Of a stretch of 49,978 nucleotides of DNA, positions 12,501 through 23,733 are shown one piece after another. A program made the position numbers and the translations under genes. Source of the DNA: Neoconidiobolus thromboides FSU 785 (Eukaryota; Entomophthoromycota; Entomophthoromycetes; Entomophthorales; Neoconidiobolaceae); the NCBI GenBank assembly GCA_025603075.1, contig MU626402.1, positions 1-49,978 on the forward strand, given 5' to 3'. The notes below the pieces were generated by a model. That model had not been told where the DNA came from. It was given only the letters and a program-made list of their open reading frames with translations, and searched no databases. The number at the start of each line of letters is the position of its first letter. Position 1 is the stretch's first letter.

Positions 12501-13234
12501 GAAAGATTTTGAGCTGGACACTTATCGTAATTAAAGGTTGTACTATCGACCACTCTTTCCCCCTCTTTTATTTTCTTAAAATGTTCAATTTCCTCTGTTA
12601 AATCTCTAACTTTTTGAACCACTGCAGCTCTTTTATCCCACAAATCATTGCGTAACTCATTCAAGGTTCGATCTTTAATCCTTTCATCATTACAAATTAT
12701 GTCACATATTTCATTACTTAGCTCATTCCTTTTTAAAACTGTCTCATTTAACTGTTTTTCCAACTCTTTTTTCTTTTCATCAATATTTGTATCTTCATCT
12801 TTTTTTACTTGGCTTAATCTATTTCGTTCAAGCGACTTATATACTTGAAGCTCCATAAAGTTTAATTCTTTTACAGGTTTGTTTATATTAAATGAGTTTG
12901 AGTTACTGGACAAGGACTTAGGTTGGTTGTTTGAATCAATTAAGCAGCCCAGACCTATAATTTTTATCATCTAATGTCACCAAATCTTGTTTTAATAAAA
13001 TTTACCTTTTAATGATGTGATATCACTCTGCCCTGTCCTGTACAACGGGAAATTAATTGACTCAGTTCTTTGTAGCTCGTTTATTTCAGTCCTTTTCTTT
13101 TTTGTTGTAGTGTTGTTAAAATTCTCCTGAACATCTGGTATTACCTCTTGGTCATCAAGTTCTGAATCATCACTACCAAAGAATTTGGATGCTATAGCAG
13201 CATAATTGTTTTTTATTAAGTGGTTGTATTCCAT
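9562..13234 (-). CDS. SGS1: RecQ-family DNA helicase (Sgs1/BLM/Rqh1 type)
   Basis: Nine exons join in frame to about 1096 residues: 13006-13234, 10613-12954, 10493-10567, 10150-10449, 10042-10104, 9973-9991, 9791-9929, 9698-9741, 9562-9641. The N-terminal ~340 residues are acidic and coiled-coil-like. The helicase core follows: Walker A GGGKSLCYQLP near residue 385, DEAH near 491, ALTATA, and motif VI QETGRAGRDG. A RecQ zinc-binding/RQC region has CRRQQVLSYFGE and CDNC near 740. The HRDC domain comes after several tiny exons and contains MPTGIDELAEV, so it is missed unless the 19-nt exon is spliced in. This order (long N-terminus, DEAH helicase, RQC, HRDC) is that of the eukaryotic Sgs1/BLM family, which unwinds recombination and replication intermediates with Top3/Rmi1. 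The second intron acceptor at 12955-12956 was chosen because it keeps the frame (SLK|GLGCLIDS). The gene is divergent from Ctf4. Confidence 0.9.
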
Positions 13235-13706
13235 TATCCTTTAATTCATATATTTCCCTTATGTTATTTTATTGCTTTTTATAATAGATAGCTATATATA
13301 TAAACAAGGGATAAAGATGTGCGTTTTCTATTAAGTAAATCCAACAAAGTTTGACTTTTTAGTTAAGCAATTTGACTTTGCAATATTCTATATTTAGACT
13401 ATTATTTTGAAAATGAAGCTTATTTGCATGTAATGTTTAAATATTATTAAACCTATTGGCCAATTACTTAAAATACTTGTTTTTTATATATCAGCTTTGA
13501 CTTAGTATGTAGTACTTTTAAAAAAAAAGAGTTACTCTAAAAATAATAATTTAAGCTTGTTGGACAAATTATCTCGTTACAAACTAAATAGAGTATAAGG
13601 TACCAAATTTTATATAATATTTGAATTTATTTTAATTATAATTTTATATAAATTTTTTGCTACAAAAAATAATATTGTTATGGAAGATTTGTTAATTTTA
13701 AAAGCA

Positions 13707-13711
13707 ACGCG
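13707..13711 (+). promoter_or_regulatory. ACGCG core (MCB/SCB-like)
   Basis: An ACGCG pentamer in context GCAACGCGATGC. It matches the core of the G1/S MBF/SBF site and is rare in such A+T-rich DNA. Function is inferred from sequence only. Confidence 0.35.
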
Positions 13712-13814
13712 ATGCAATTATTTCAAATGGAATCACAATTTAAAAATAAACCCAAAATACTTCTAAATGCCATCAAATTATTGGTTAATTATACTGATTT
13801 ATGATAGGCTTTCC

Positions 13815-13820
13815 ACGCGT
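13815..13820. promoter_or_regulatory. Perfect MluI cell-cycle box ACGCGT
   Basis: A palindromic ACGCGT in context TTCCACGCGTTTC lies 68 nt before the Ctf4 ATG. In yeasts this is the binding site of MBF, which drives S-phase genes including replication factors. Its presence between RecQ and Ctf4 fits that role, but binding is inferred. Confidence 0.5.
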
Positions 13821-13887
13821 TTCAATAATTTAATAGTTACTTATCTGGATTTGAGTTAATAGACTTTTTAAAATTAAAATTTTGGAA

Positions 13888-16800
13888 ATGAGTAATATTC
13901 AAGAGCCAAATATATTTTTAGCACATTGCGATGGTCATACAGTTGTTTCTTTTTCTTCGGACGGAAAGTAAAATATAATGTTTTTTTTTTGAAAAAACTC
14001 AATTATTAGGTATATAATTACTGGAGGAAGTGATAATCTAGTGCGTCGTTTTAATGCTTCAATTGATGGTCGTGATGAAGAGCCACAGACGATGCAATAC
14101 CATAGTCAACCAATAAATTCGATAATGGCTACAGTAATAATATTAATTCTAAGTAAATTATACTCATGTTTTTAGAAAGAGCAAATTATTATTGGTTCTG
14201 AGAATTGTTCAGTAACATCCCACTGCATTACCTCATTAAATTTTTTGGAAACCTTATCGCGCTGTACTTTACCAATCAGATCATTTGATGTATTATTATC
14301 TCGAAAAAGTGGGAAACCAGAAAGGGTTGCTATAATTTCAGAAGAATTGAATATCAAATTGTATGATTGTGTTGATAAAAAAGTTCATTATTTAAGTGGT
14401 TTAAAACAACCAGCGAACGCCGTTGCTTTTCACCCAAATGGGAGAATTTTGGTAATAATTTACTTTTATTAAATTGATCAATTAATCGTATCTATAGGTT
14501 GCTATAAGTAGTAATGGTACCCTACATAAATATGATCTTTCTAATCATGTTAACAGAGATGAATCTAATTTCGAGCCTATTGTATCATTTAAAGATATTT
14601 CTTATTCAACTCTACCTAGAGATAAAAATCAATTTCAAATTAGTTATCATCCTAAAGGCACTTATTTAGCTGTTCCAGGTAAAGAAAAAGGCGTCAGATT
14701 ATTGAAAGGAGATTCTTTGGTGTTATATAAAGATATAGCAACTAACCAAAATAACAAAATATCTCTTTGTGAATTCTCTCCGAACGGCAAATTTGTTGCT
14801 TCAGTAGGTTTAGATAATTATGTTACTATTTATAATTTGGAATCTGAAACACCTGAAAATATCTTTTCATACCAAAATGACACTAAAGTTACCGGATTAG
14901 ATTGGTCTCCTAAGGATAATACTTTGTGTATTACTGATGATAATGGTGTTTTGAAGGTATTTGATAGTGTAATTAATGCAGCTCATCTAAATAACACCAA
15001 CTGGACTATTGAAGATGACACCAAGAATAATATGATAGATATCTTTGATAACGATATTCCTGATGACAAAGCGATATCAATTGATGACATTAATGATGAG
15101 TATACTCAACAGAGAAAACTAGATTCGATTGATATGGGATTTCATATTAAATCTTCTTCTAGAGGATCGGAGATCGGAGAAGGACTAGAAGAGGACTTAC
15201 AAAGCATAAGTGATCGTTCTTTTAAAAATGCCCATTATACAAATGAAAAGGTACAACTACAAAAAGCATTTTTGCCTGGATCCACATCAATTGAAGGATC
15301 TGAATGTCAGTTCTTAAACTTCAATAGCATTGGATATGTTTCAGCTTATGCCACTCATGAAAAAACTATGTATAACGTTGTATTCCATGATCAAAGTAAA
15401 CTTAAAAATTACAAATTTAGCGATTATGGGAATTATACTATGGCATCTATAGGCTCAAGGGGAACATTGTTTGGCTCACAAATAGATGAGGAAAATGATA
15501 AAGATGCAGTGATTTATTACAGGCTTCATGGTAATTGGAGTACAAATGAAAGAGAGTGGCGCATGATTCTAGATAAAGATGAGGACATCATTACTTTATG
15601 TGCTACTTCTTATGGACCAGTAGTTGTTACAACATTAGGATATATAAGATATTTTAGTCATTCTGGGAATCAAATTGACATTGCAATTTCTTACTCTCCA
15701 ACCATGTTGACAATATGTACTGATCATCGTGACTTGTTATTATTTGTTTATCATCAATCTGCTGATGCTAATGATGCTAGATTAGGATACACAATTTATA
15801 ATATTGAGACTAAACAAAAATGTAATGAAGGCCAAATTACTTTAGGAAGAGGAGCCTCATTAGAATGGGCTGGGTTTTCTGATAAAGGAACCCCAGCATA
15901 TTCTGATTCTTACGGTACAGTATCAGTATTATTAAACTTGAACAATAATAACTCAATATGTTGGAAACCAGTTTTAAGACTTGATGTTAACACCCAATTC
16001 CCTTTTGGGTTGGATGATGAAAACTTACATTATTTATTGATCACGCCTGGATCGTCGTGGATTATTGAACCTGAACCCTCAATGACTCCATTTAAAATAC
16101 CATTGATATCTAATACAAATACAGAGATAAAACTAGAAGAAGAGCTACTAAACACAAAAATCAAGAAGCAACTTTATATTGATTCATTAATATATGAAGA
16201 TCATAAACTGGCAGAAATGAATTCAAGAGAAATAGACAAATTTCAACATTCTGAGGACAAAATAATTCTAACTTTAATCGGCAGAGCGTGTAAAAACAAA
16301 CAAGTTAAAATGGCAATTGAGCTTGTATTGATGCTTAATGAGGAATATTCTTTAACTTTAGCAAAAAACATTGCAGCACGCTATGATGCTTTAGAATTAG
16401 TTAGAAGCATCCCAGAATTAGCAAAGGTGAATCTTTTTAATTGCTAAGTTATGATATTTATACTTTTTCTATAGAAAAAAGCGCTACAAAAAAAGTTAAA
16501 TGATGATCAATCTCAAGATGACATAGTTAATGCTTTAGAATACGAAACTACTAAAAAATCTCGTGATGAATCAACAAAGTAAAGTTATAACTATTATAAT
16601 TCATAATCTAATTGTTTTTTAGATACATTGACATATCTAATAAAAACAAAGCCCAATCACCTTCAATTGTTAATAGTAAGAGGCAGGTAGCAGGTAGCTT
16701 GTTTTTTAATATCTTATAATATATAGCTAATATACATATTTAGAAGAAAGCCCTTTTTCTAAATCTTATGGGCTTAACCAAATAACTCCTAGGTTAAACC

Positions 16801-17039
16801 CACGTAAACCAATTATCTTAAATGAGGTTGATAAGAAAAGATCTCTCGGAGAGGTTAATGATGAAACAACTACATTCGAATCTAACAATAAACGGGTTAA
16901 TGTAATTCAAGCTTTGTTTTCTAAAAAAGATACAAATGAAAAAAAAGATGAAGAAAATATTGTAAGCTTTGTTGATTAATAACAAATTTTAACTAATATA
17001 TTTTAGCCAGGGTCTATTGTATTAATGTCTGATGATTAA
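13888..17039 (+). CDS. CTF4: Replication-fork adaptor Ctf4/AND-1/Mcl1
   Basis: Eight exons join in frame to 944 residues: 13888-13967, 14010-14133, 14176-14451, 14498-16426, 16475-16578, 16623-16693, 16744-16961, 17007-17039. The N-terminal ~330 residues form WD40 repeats (VVSFSSDGK, YIITGGSDNLVRRF, CEFSPNGKFVASVGLDNYV). An acidic Asp-rich linker follows near residue 345. The Mcl1/Ctf4 middle domain spans about 400-720, with EWRMILDKDEDII near 512 and SPTMLTICTDHRDLLLFVYH. The trimeric middle domain of this family links CMG helicase to DNA polymerase alpha and other clients. The basic C-terminal tail is short, and I see no HMG box of the kind found in animal AND-1. The penultimate intron is placed with its donor at the second GTAGC (16694), the only choice that keeps the following ESPFSKSYGLNQ frame open. 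A model stopping at the TAA near 16978 is possible if the last intron is retained. Confidence 0.87.
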
Positions 17040-18722
17040 AGTACCATACAACCCTTCTTTTGTAGAATTATCATAATGTTCAAATTTCTCATTATTTTTA
17101 AGTTTAAATATGGTCATAATATGAAGTATTATTATTATGTTAATTTTGAAAATACATACTCTTATCCTTAGTAAAATTTTACTCGAATTATATATACTTA
17201 TTCTTTAATAAAATTTATTAGTTTAATATAAAAATTACTATTGTTAACACAGAATTTAAAGTTATATTTAAAATTGTTTGATTTCATGATAATGGTATAA
17301 TTTTAGCTTTTCAAAACTAATTTCAAATCAAGTTACTATTTAAGTATTATTTTAGTATATAAATTAATGAGCTATTTGAATACTAGATACTATTGTTTAG
17401 GTTGTATAAACAAAATCAATATAGCAAGAATCTAATACAAAAAGATAGGATTAAAATGTATAAAAATTTAGCATATAAACTTAAATTGTTAAAATGATAG
17501 CTATGAACACTAAAATGAATTATTTTAGTCTAATAAAATTACACTTAAATCCTCTAACTTTGGTTTAAAACTAGTTTTTTTCCAATAGTTTCCTTTAAAA
17601 TAATATTTTACATATACGCTTTTTACATCAGATTTAATTGAATTATATAAATGTTTATATGTTAAAGTATGCACTTCTGGTTAAAAACAAGCTTACCAAA
17701 ATGTTATAAGCAAATTATTGAATTTGTGAATAGCTTCTTACTAATTATATCTTTTTAAAGGATACTATAATTTACAAATATTGTTTTCAAGCTAATAGCT
17801 TAATTCAAAGTTAACTCGGACATTTCAGTTTTAAGTTTTACACTAAAAATAATAAACTGAATACTTTATAGTAATTTAAATCTTGTTATAAACACCATGT
17901 TAACATTTCTATAGAACTTCACATTCAGGTTTTATTTGCCATGTAGATAAACATAAAAGAGCTCTTCACTAACATAAAGAAATGTTTTGGTACTCTTTAT
18001 GATACTTATTCTATAATCATATTTTATTTTATCTACTAATTTTTACCCCAAAATTTACCCAAGTGGAAGCATGATCAAAAAAACGGAAAATTTTAATATT
18101 TCCTTAAAAAAGGAGAGTTAGAAATAATATAGTGGTTATAATGAGTTTATTATTGAGATTAATAAATAAAGCATGATTTTAATATATAATTAAAGAGTTT
18201 TCATTAATATTTACTTCGTATCTTAAAAATAAAATATGGGGATGTTTTTCTTGATTTCATTACTTTTTCCATCTTTTAAGCATTATTTGAATGGAAAGAT
18301 TGTTAGCAAATTCTTAAACAAAAAAATACATTCCCATATGCTTGATAACTATTGTTTTATTTTCCATTTTTAGAATCAAGCTAAAATTATTGACAATGTT
18401 TAAAAAAGAAATGAAATTATCATGTTAATAAAATTCACCCTGAAACCCAAGCTATTGAAAATTATATTATGGTAAAAAAAGGAGCTGTTTATACCCCTCA
18501 AAGTTATGTTAAAGCTAAAAATGATTTAAAAAAATAATTTAAAGAGTATAAATTTCTTTTTATCATATTCTATCACAGTTACTCGAATTTATTTAATATC
18601 ATTTTAACGAATTCATCGTATTGTCAACTCAAGTAATAATAATACCGATTAATCTTTATTTAAAATCAGTGAAATACAGCTTGCTTATATTATATTTATT
18701 TAGATCAAACTAAGAAAATTTA
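17040..18722. other. Intergenic region with one repeat element
   Basis: 1.7 kb of A+T-rich DNA before the Sel1-repeat gene. It contains one element copy at 18234-18339. A 41-codon open frame at 18415-18537 includes HPETQAIENYIMVKKGAVY and ends in TAA. It begins right after a TGA, has no ATG near its start and matches nothing I recognise, so it may be a relic. Confidence 0.45.
18234..18339 (+). repeat. MITE-like element, forward copy
   Basis: Full length. ATATGGGGATGTT at the left is mirrored by ATACATTCCCATAT at the right, with internal TTTCATTACTTTTTCCATC and AAGCATTATTTGAATGG. Confidence 0.8.
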
Positions 18723-21700
18723 ATGTCTTTAACAGTTTTGACTGAAAGTGTGACTCTTAATACATCATTTAATATCAAAGGATCTTTTGAGACTTCAATT
18801 AATGGGTTTAAAAAATATCAAAAAAATGAAAATGCCTCAATATGTTACCTTTATTACAAATTAACAGAGGGTAAAATTAATAAGAAAGGTATAAATATTT
18901 TAGATCTATTGAATTCATTTATTAAACATAAACATAAATAGCGCATTATTCCTTTAAAAATAGTATTAAAAAAATAAATAATAAGCTAGACATCTATTTA
19001 AATAGGAAAATGAACTATTTTGGAATAAAATTAATATTTTTGAGCTCTCCTGTTCCTAAGATTAAGCTGGATTTTATGATTCCATATCCCAGGTGGTTGC
19101 AAACTCAATCAATTTTAAAGAGCTGGTCTACAAAAGAAATTCATGCCTTTCAATTATTAACTGGTCTTCAATATATCCATCGACAAGGGATATTCCAAAT
19201 AGGTCTAAAACTAAGTAGTATAAATCTAGTTTCTGGAAAGGATAAGACGAATTGGAGACTAACTATTGGGAATGGAAATAGTTCAGCCAAATTTAATAGT
19301 TACCATAGGACTTGGATATTAGCAAAAAATATATCAACCCCAAGTTGGACTCCTAAGTTGTACTTTCAAAAATTTATAATTGAAGAAACATTTAAAAAGG
19401 ATTTGTATGATATTGGTCAAATCTTTTATTACATTAGTTATAATACTTTCGACAACATTGCTCGTTTATCCGCAAAACCAGTTACTAATCCTTCTCAAAA
19501 TGATTCACAGATACCAAAGTTATCTTATTTATCCCCCTTTCCTATTCCTCATGCTATTCCTTATACTTATTATTTAGTAATGCGTCGCTTTTTATCCAAT
19601 AATTTTGAAATAAGGGGTACTGTGCGCACAGCATTAAAAATATTAAGTGGTAAAGCTATAAAACGAAATAAGGATAAAACAAATAAACATCTTAATAAAT
19701 TGATAGCAATAAGATCGCAATTAGCGCCAAGTAGTATATCTATAAACTCAAACTCAAAATCCGACTTTGCTAGAAGTATAAAATCAAAAACTGAATCTCA
19801 TACTGCTTCAGAAATTGATGATCTGTATCATAGAGATTCTGTACAAGGACAACTTTTGTTAGGAAATTGTTACTACGAAGGCCTTGGTGTACAAGTGAAC
19901 CATGATTTAGCAGCAGAATTTTATGAAAGTGCTGCACATAAAGGAAGCCATGAAGCCCAATATAAGTTAGGTATATGTTATAAATACGGCCATGGTAAAC
20001 CAGTAGATTATTTGTTAGCAGCTTATTGGTTTGAACAAAGTGCACTTAGTGGCACAGGTCCTGCACTAACTGCATTAGGGCTTTGTTATGAATATGGATA
20101 TGGAAAAATACAAGATTTTGAGGTTGCATTTACATGGTATTTAAAAGCAGCAAATCAAGGAGACCCTACCGCGCAATACTATCTAGGGTTCTTTTATTAC
20201 AATGGACAGGGAGTTAAACAAAATTATGAATACGCTATAGGGTGGTATAATCGTGCTGCTGATCAGGGACATTCTGGGGCACAAAATAGACTAGGTGATT
20301 GCTTTTATTTTGGTCTTGGGATTAAGAGAAATCTAGAAAGGGCAATGTACTGGTATGAAAAAGCCGCACAGCAGGGAGATGCAGCTTCTAGTTACTCTCT
20401 TGGTCTTGGTGATGATAGTAATAATAATTCGCAAGATTATGAGAAGGCATTTCATTTCTTCAAAAAAGCTGCTGAGCGTGGTGTAGTCACATCACAAGCC
20501 AATTTAGCTGATTGTTATTACGTTGGCTTAGGCGTAAGGCAAAACTACTCCAAGGCCGTAAAATGGTATGAAAGGGCTGCAAAAAAGAACCATGCTCATT
20601 CTCAATATTCATTGGGACTGTGCTATGAATCGGGACGAGGGATCAATAAAGAAAATGATCGAACTTTTCAATTTCAAACTCCTGGTAATACAAAAAGGAC
20701 TTTAGAAATGTTAACAGGAACAAGTACAGTCCTTTTACCAGGAATCAATAGAACTGTATCCGCAGGTAGCTCTAGCTCTAATTATAATATTTCTGGTTCG
20801 AAAGCTATTTACTGGTTTGAGAAGGCTGCTGAACAAGGACATACTGGATCCCAAGCTAAGCTAGGTGATTGTTATTATTATGGCATGGGAACAAGAGCAG
20901 ATCCACGTAAAGCATATTTTTGGTATAAAAAAGCAGCAGGCCAGCGCCATTTAATGGCTCAATTTAACTTGGGCAGGTGTTACGAGCTTGGTGTAGGTGT
21001 TAAGACTGATCTTGAAAAAGCCGTTTCATGCTATCGAAAATCAGCAGATCAAGGCTCATCCTTGGCTCGTAATAAATTAGGCGATTGCTATTATAACGGG
21101 TTGGGAGTGAAACTAAATTATGAAAAAGCTATTACTTGGTATGTCAAAGCAGCAGAACAAGGCAGTATAGAAGCTCAAGCATCTCTTGGCTTTTGTCATT
21201 ACAATGGCCATGGTACAAGGCAAAGTTACCCAAAAGCAGTTGAATGGTTTGAAAAAGCTGCTATTCATCGAGATCCCTCAGCACAAAATAAATTAGGTGA
21301 TTGCTACTATTTTGGACTGGGAGTTAAACAAAGCTATTTAGAGGCCGTTGCATGGTATCAGAAGGCTGCTGAGCAAGGATATGCAACTGCTCAATATAAT
21401 TTAGGATACTCTTATTATAATGGACGTGGTGTAGAAAAAGATTGGGAATTAGCTGTTGAGTGGTATGAAAAGGCTGCAGACCAAAACCATACATCAGCAC
21501 AAAAAAATCTCGGCGCTTGCTGTGAAATCGGTAGGGGTACTGAGCGTGATCCAAGCCGAGCTTTTTATTGGTATAATCGAGCAGCTGAGCTTAAACTCCC
21601 AGACGCCCTTTACCATGTTGGTAGATGCTATGAAAATGCCATTGGCGTTTTAAAATGTGATCTTGAAAAGGCTTTTAATAGTTATAAAGCAGCTTCTGAT

Positions 21701-23131
21701 TCTAATCATGGTGAAGCAATGACAAGTATTGGTAGATTCTATGAAAACGGGATTGTAGTCAAAAAATCGTCAGAAAAAGCTGTATCTTATTACAAAAAGG
21801 CTTCTGAACAAGGATTCGCTGAAGCACAAACTCTTTTAGGAGATTGCTATTATCGTGGAGTAGGCTGTAGACAAGATTACACTAAAGCAATTGGGTTTTT
21901 TAATAGAGCTGCTGGTCAAAACTACGCACCGGCACAATATCATTTAGGTTTATCATATTTAGAAGGAAAAATTACTAAAGTTGACCATAAAAAAGCCTTT
22001 TGTTGGTTTGAGATGGCAGCTAATCAAGGTCACCCGGAAAGTCAGATTGAGTTGGGCCATTGCTATTTAGACGGTAAAGGAGTAAAGTCAAATCCTTCCA
22101 CTGCTGTTAGATGGTATACTAGAGCAGCACAATCAAAAAATGCCGAAGCGCAAAATCAGCTAGGTATTTGTTACTATCTAGGCCGAGGGTTGCCTCAGAG
22201 CTATGAATTAGCCATGGATTGGTATCTTAAAGCAGCAGAACTAGGCCATGCTGGTGCTCAGAATAAGTTAGGAGATTTATATTGCTTTGGATTAGGCACA
22301 GAACAAAGCTTACAAAATGCAATGGAGTGGTATTTGAAATCAGGAAAACAAGGTCATACTGAAGCAGAATATAATTTGGGCTATTGCTTCTATATCTTAA
22401 AGCAATATGAAAATGCTGTAGCATGGTTTGAAAGAGCCGGTTCAAAGGGGCACAATATTGCACAAAATTATTTAGGTACATGTTATGAGAACGGACATGG
22501 TGTAAAAAAAGATTACGAAAGGGCGGTAAGCTGGTATAAGAAAGCTGCTGAACAAAATCACCCAGATTCCCAAAATTCAACAGGCTATTGTTATTACTAC
22601 GGTCTTGGTGTGCGCCAAGATTTCCAAAAGGCTGTATCTTACTACGAAAAGTCTGCCCTTCAAGGGTATGCTGAAGCTCAAACAAATCTAGGAACTTGCT
22701 ACTATCTTGGTTGTGGAATCGAGCACAATTATCAAAAAGCCATGCAGTGGTTTGAGTTGGGCGCCGAACAAGGAAATGCTGAAGCTCAAACGAATTTAGG
22801 CACTTGCTATTTTTTTGGTCATGGAACACAACAGGACTATGAAAAAGCTGCATATTGGTATTCTAAAGCAGCAGAGCAAGGAAACGCAAATGGCCAGACT
22901 TCTTTAGGTATATGCTATTTTAATGGACTTGGATGCGCTCAAGATTACTCCAAAGCTGTCCAGTGGTATACTAAAGCCGCAGATCAAGGGGTTGCAGATG
23001 CACAACATCGATTGGCGGAATGTTACTCTGAGGGAAATGGAGTTGAAGTAAACCCCTTAATGTCGGAATATTGGTTTCAAAAAGCAGCAGAAAATGGTGG
23101 CGCTGATCCCAAAAAGTGTACTGTAATGTAA
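18723..23131 (+). CDS. Pseudokinase-like domain plus 29 Sel1 repeats, CAAX tail
   Basis: The main open frame starts at ATG 19010. Splicing 18889-18941 (53 nt) or 18871-18941 (71 nt) joins it in frame to an upstream ATG at 18723 and removes an in-frame TAG, giving about 1450 residues. About residues 79-300 resemble a protein kinase C-lobe (LLTGLQYIHRQGI, WTPKLYF, DLYDIGQIFYYI). The catalytic HRD is replaced by QIG and no DFG is visible, so it should be catalytically dead. I count 29 Sel1-type repeats of about 36 residues from near residue 355 (consensus AQ..LG.CYY.G.GV..DY.KA..WY.KAAEQG). Repeat 8 is split by a ~48-residue Ser/Thr-rich insert. The protein ends CTVM, a prenylation-type CAAX box, so a membrane-tethered scaffold is inferred. 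Fungal Skt5/Chs4 proteins also combine Sel1 repeats with a CAAX end, but with far fewer repeats and no kinase fold. Confidence 0.8.
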
Positions 23132-23733
23132 TCTACTTTAACATTAATAATTATATATACTTAAATTTAATTGACAATTTACACTTAATACTTTAATTCA
23201 AAACAAATAAATACCAACAAAAATTATGTAGTTTTTTGAAAAATAGAATTTGAATTTTTAAGAATCTAAAGAATTGATTTACAATATACAAAAACATAAA
23301 TGATTTTGTGTGCCTTCATAAATTAATACTTGTATAGTTTGAAAATAGTGCATTGTTATACTGGCGATAATTACTTAAATCCTAATCACTTAAAAAAAGT
23401 AAATTAGAGCCAATAGAATATTTTAAAGGTTGTGTTGAAGTATTGATCTTATTGGTATAGTTATACTACTTTAAGGGTATTCCTTGAAGTGAGTCTATTC
23501 CTACCCTTACTGAGTACGAAATAATGCATCCAGAGTTCACTATGTAAATATAGGTCAAGGATTATTATTATGCTCCATAAATATTTGGTTATAGAAAATC
23601 TACATAAAGTATCATAATTTTAATATATCAATATATTAAATAGTGTGTTTATTTTTATAAAAATAATTGAAATCGCTTGATAATTAAATCTCAGATTAAA
23701 CTGTTTTCTATATTCTATACAAGTATAATTAAT
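23132..23733. other. Convergent intergenic spacer
   Basis: About 600 nt between the 3' ends of the Sel1-repeat and TFIIIA genes. A+T-rich, and I see nothing specific in it. Confidence 0.5.

Larger units (their letters stand above)
13235..13887. promoter_or_regulatory. Bidirectional promoter of RecQ and Ctf4
   Basis: 653 nt separate the divergent start codons of two replication-fork genes. The region is extremely A+T-rich except for two ACGCG-containing sites (13707-13711 and 13815-13820). TATA-like ATATATATA lies near 13293. No open frame of interest is seen. Confidence 0.5.

Noticed and set aside
18415-18537. 41-codon frame including HPETQAIENYIM
   Set aside because: Begins directly after a TGA, has no start codon near its 5' end and no recognised family; kept only as a note on the spacer.
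22227-22853. 208-codon antisense open frame within the Sel1 repeats
   Set aside because: A long antisense frame is expected from the repeated codon pattern of the sense repeats; its own 'repeats' mirror them.
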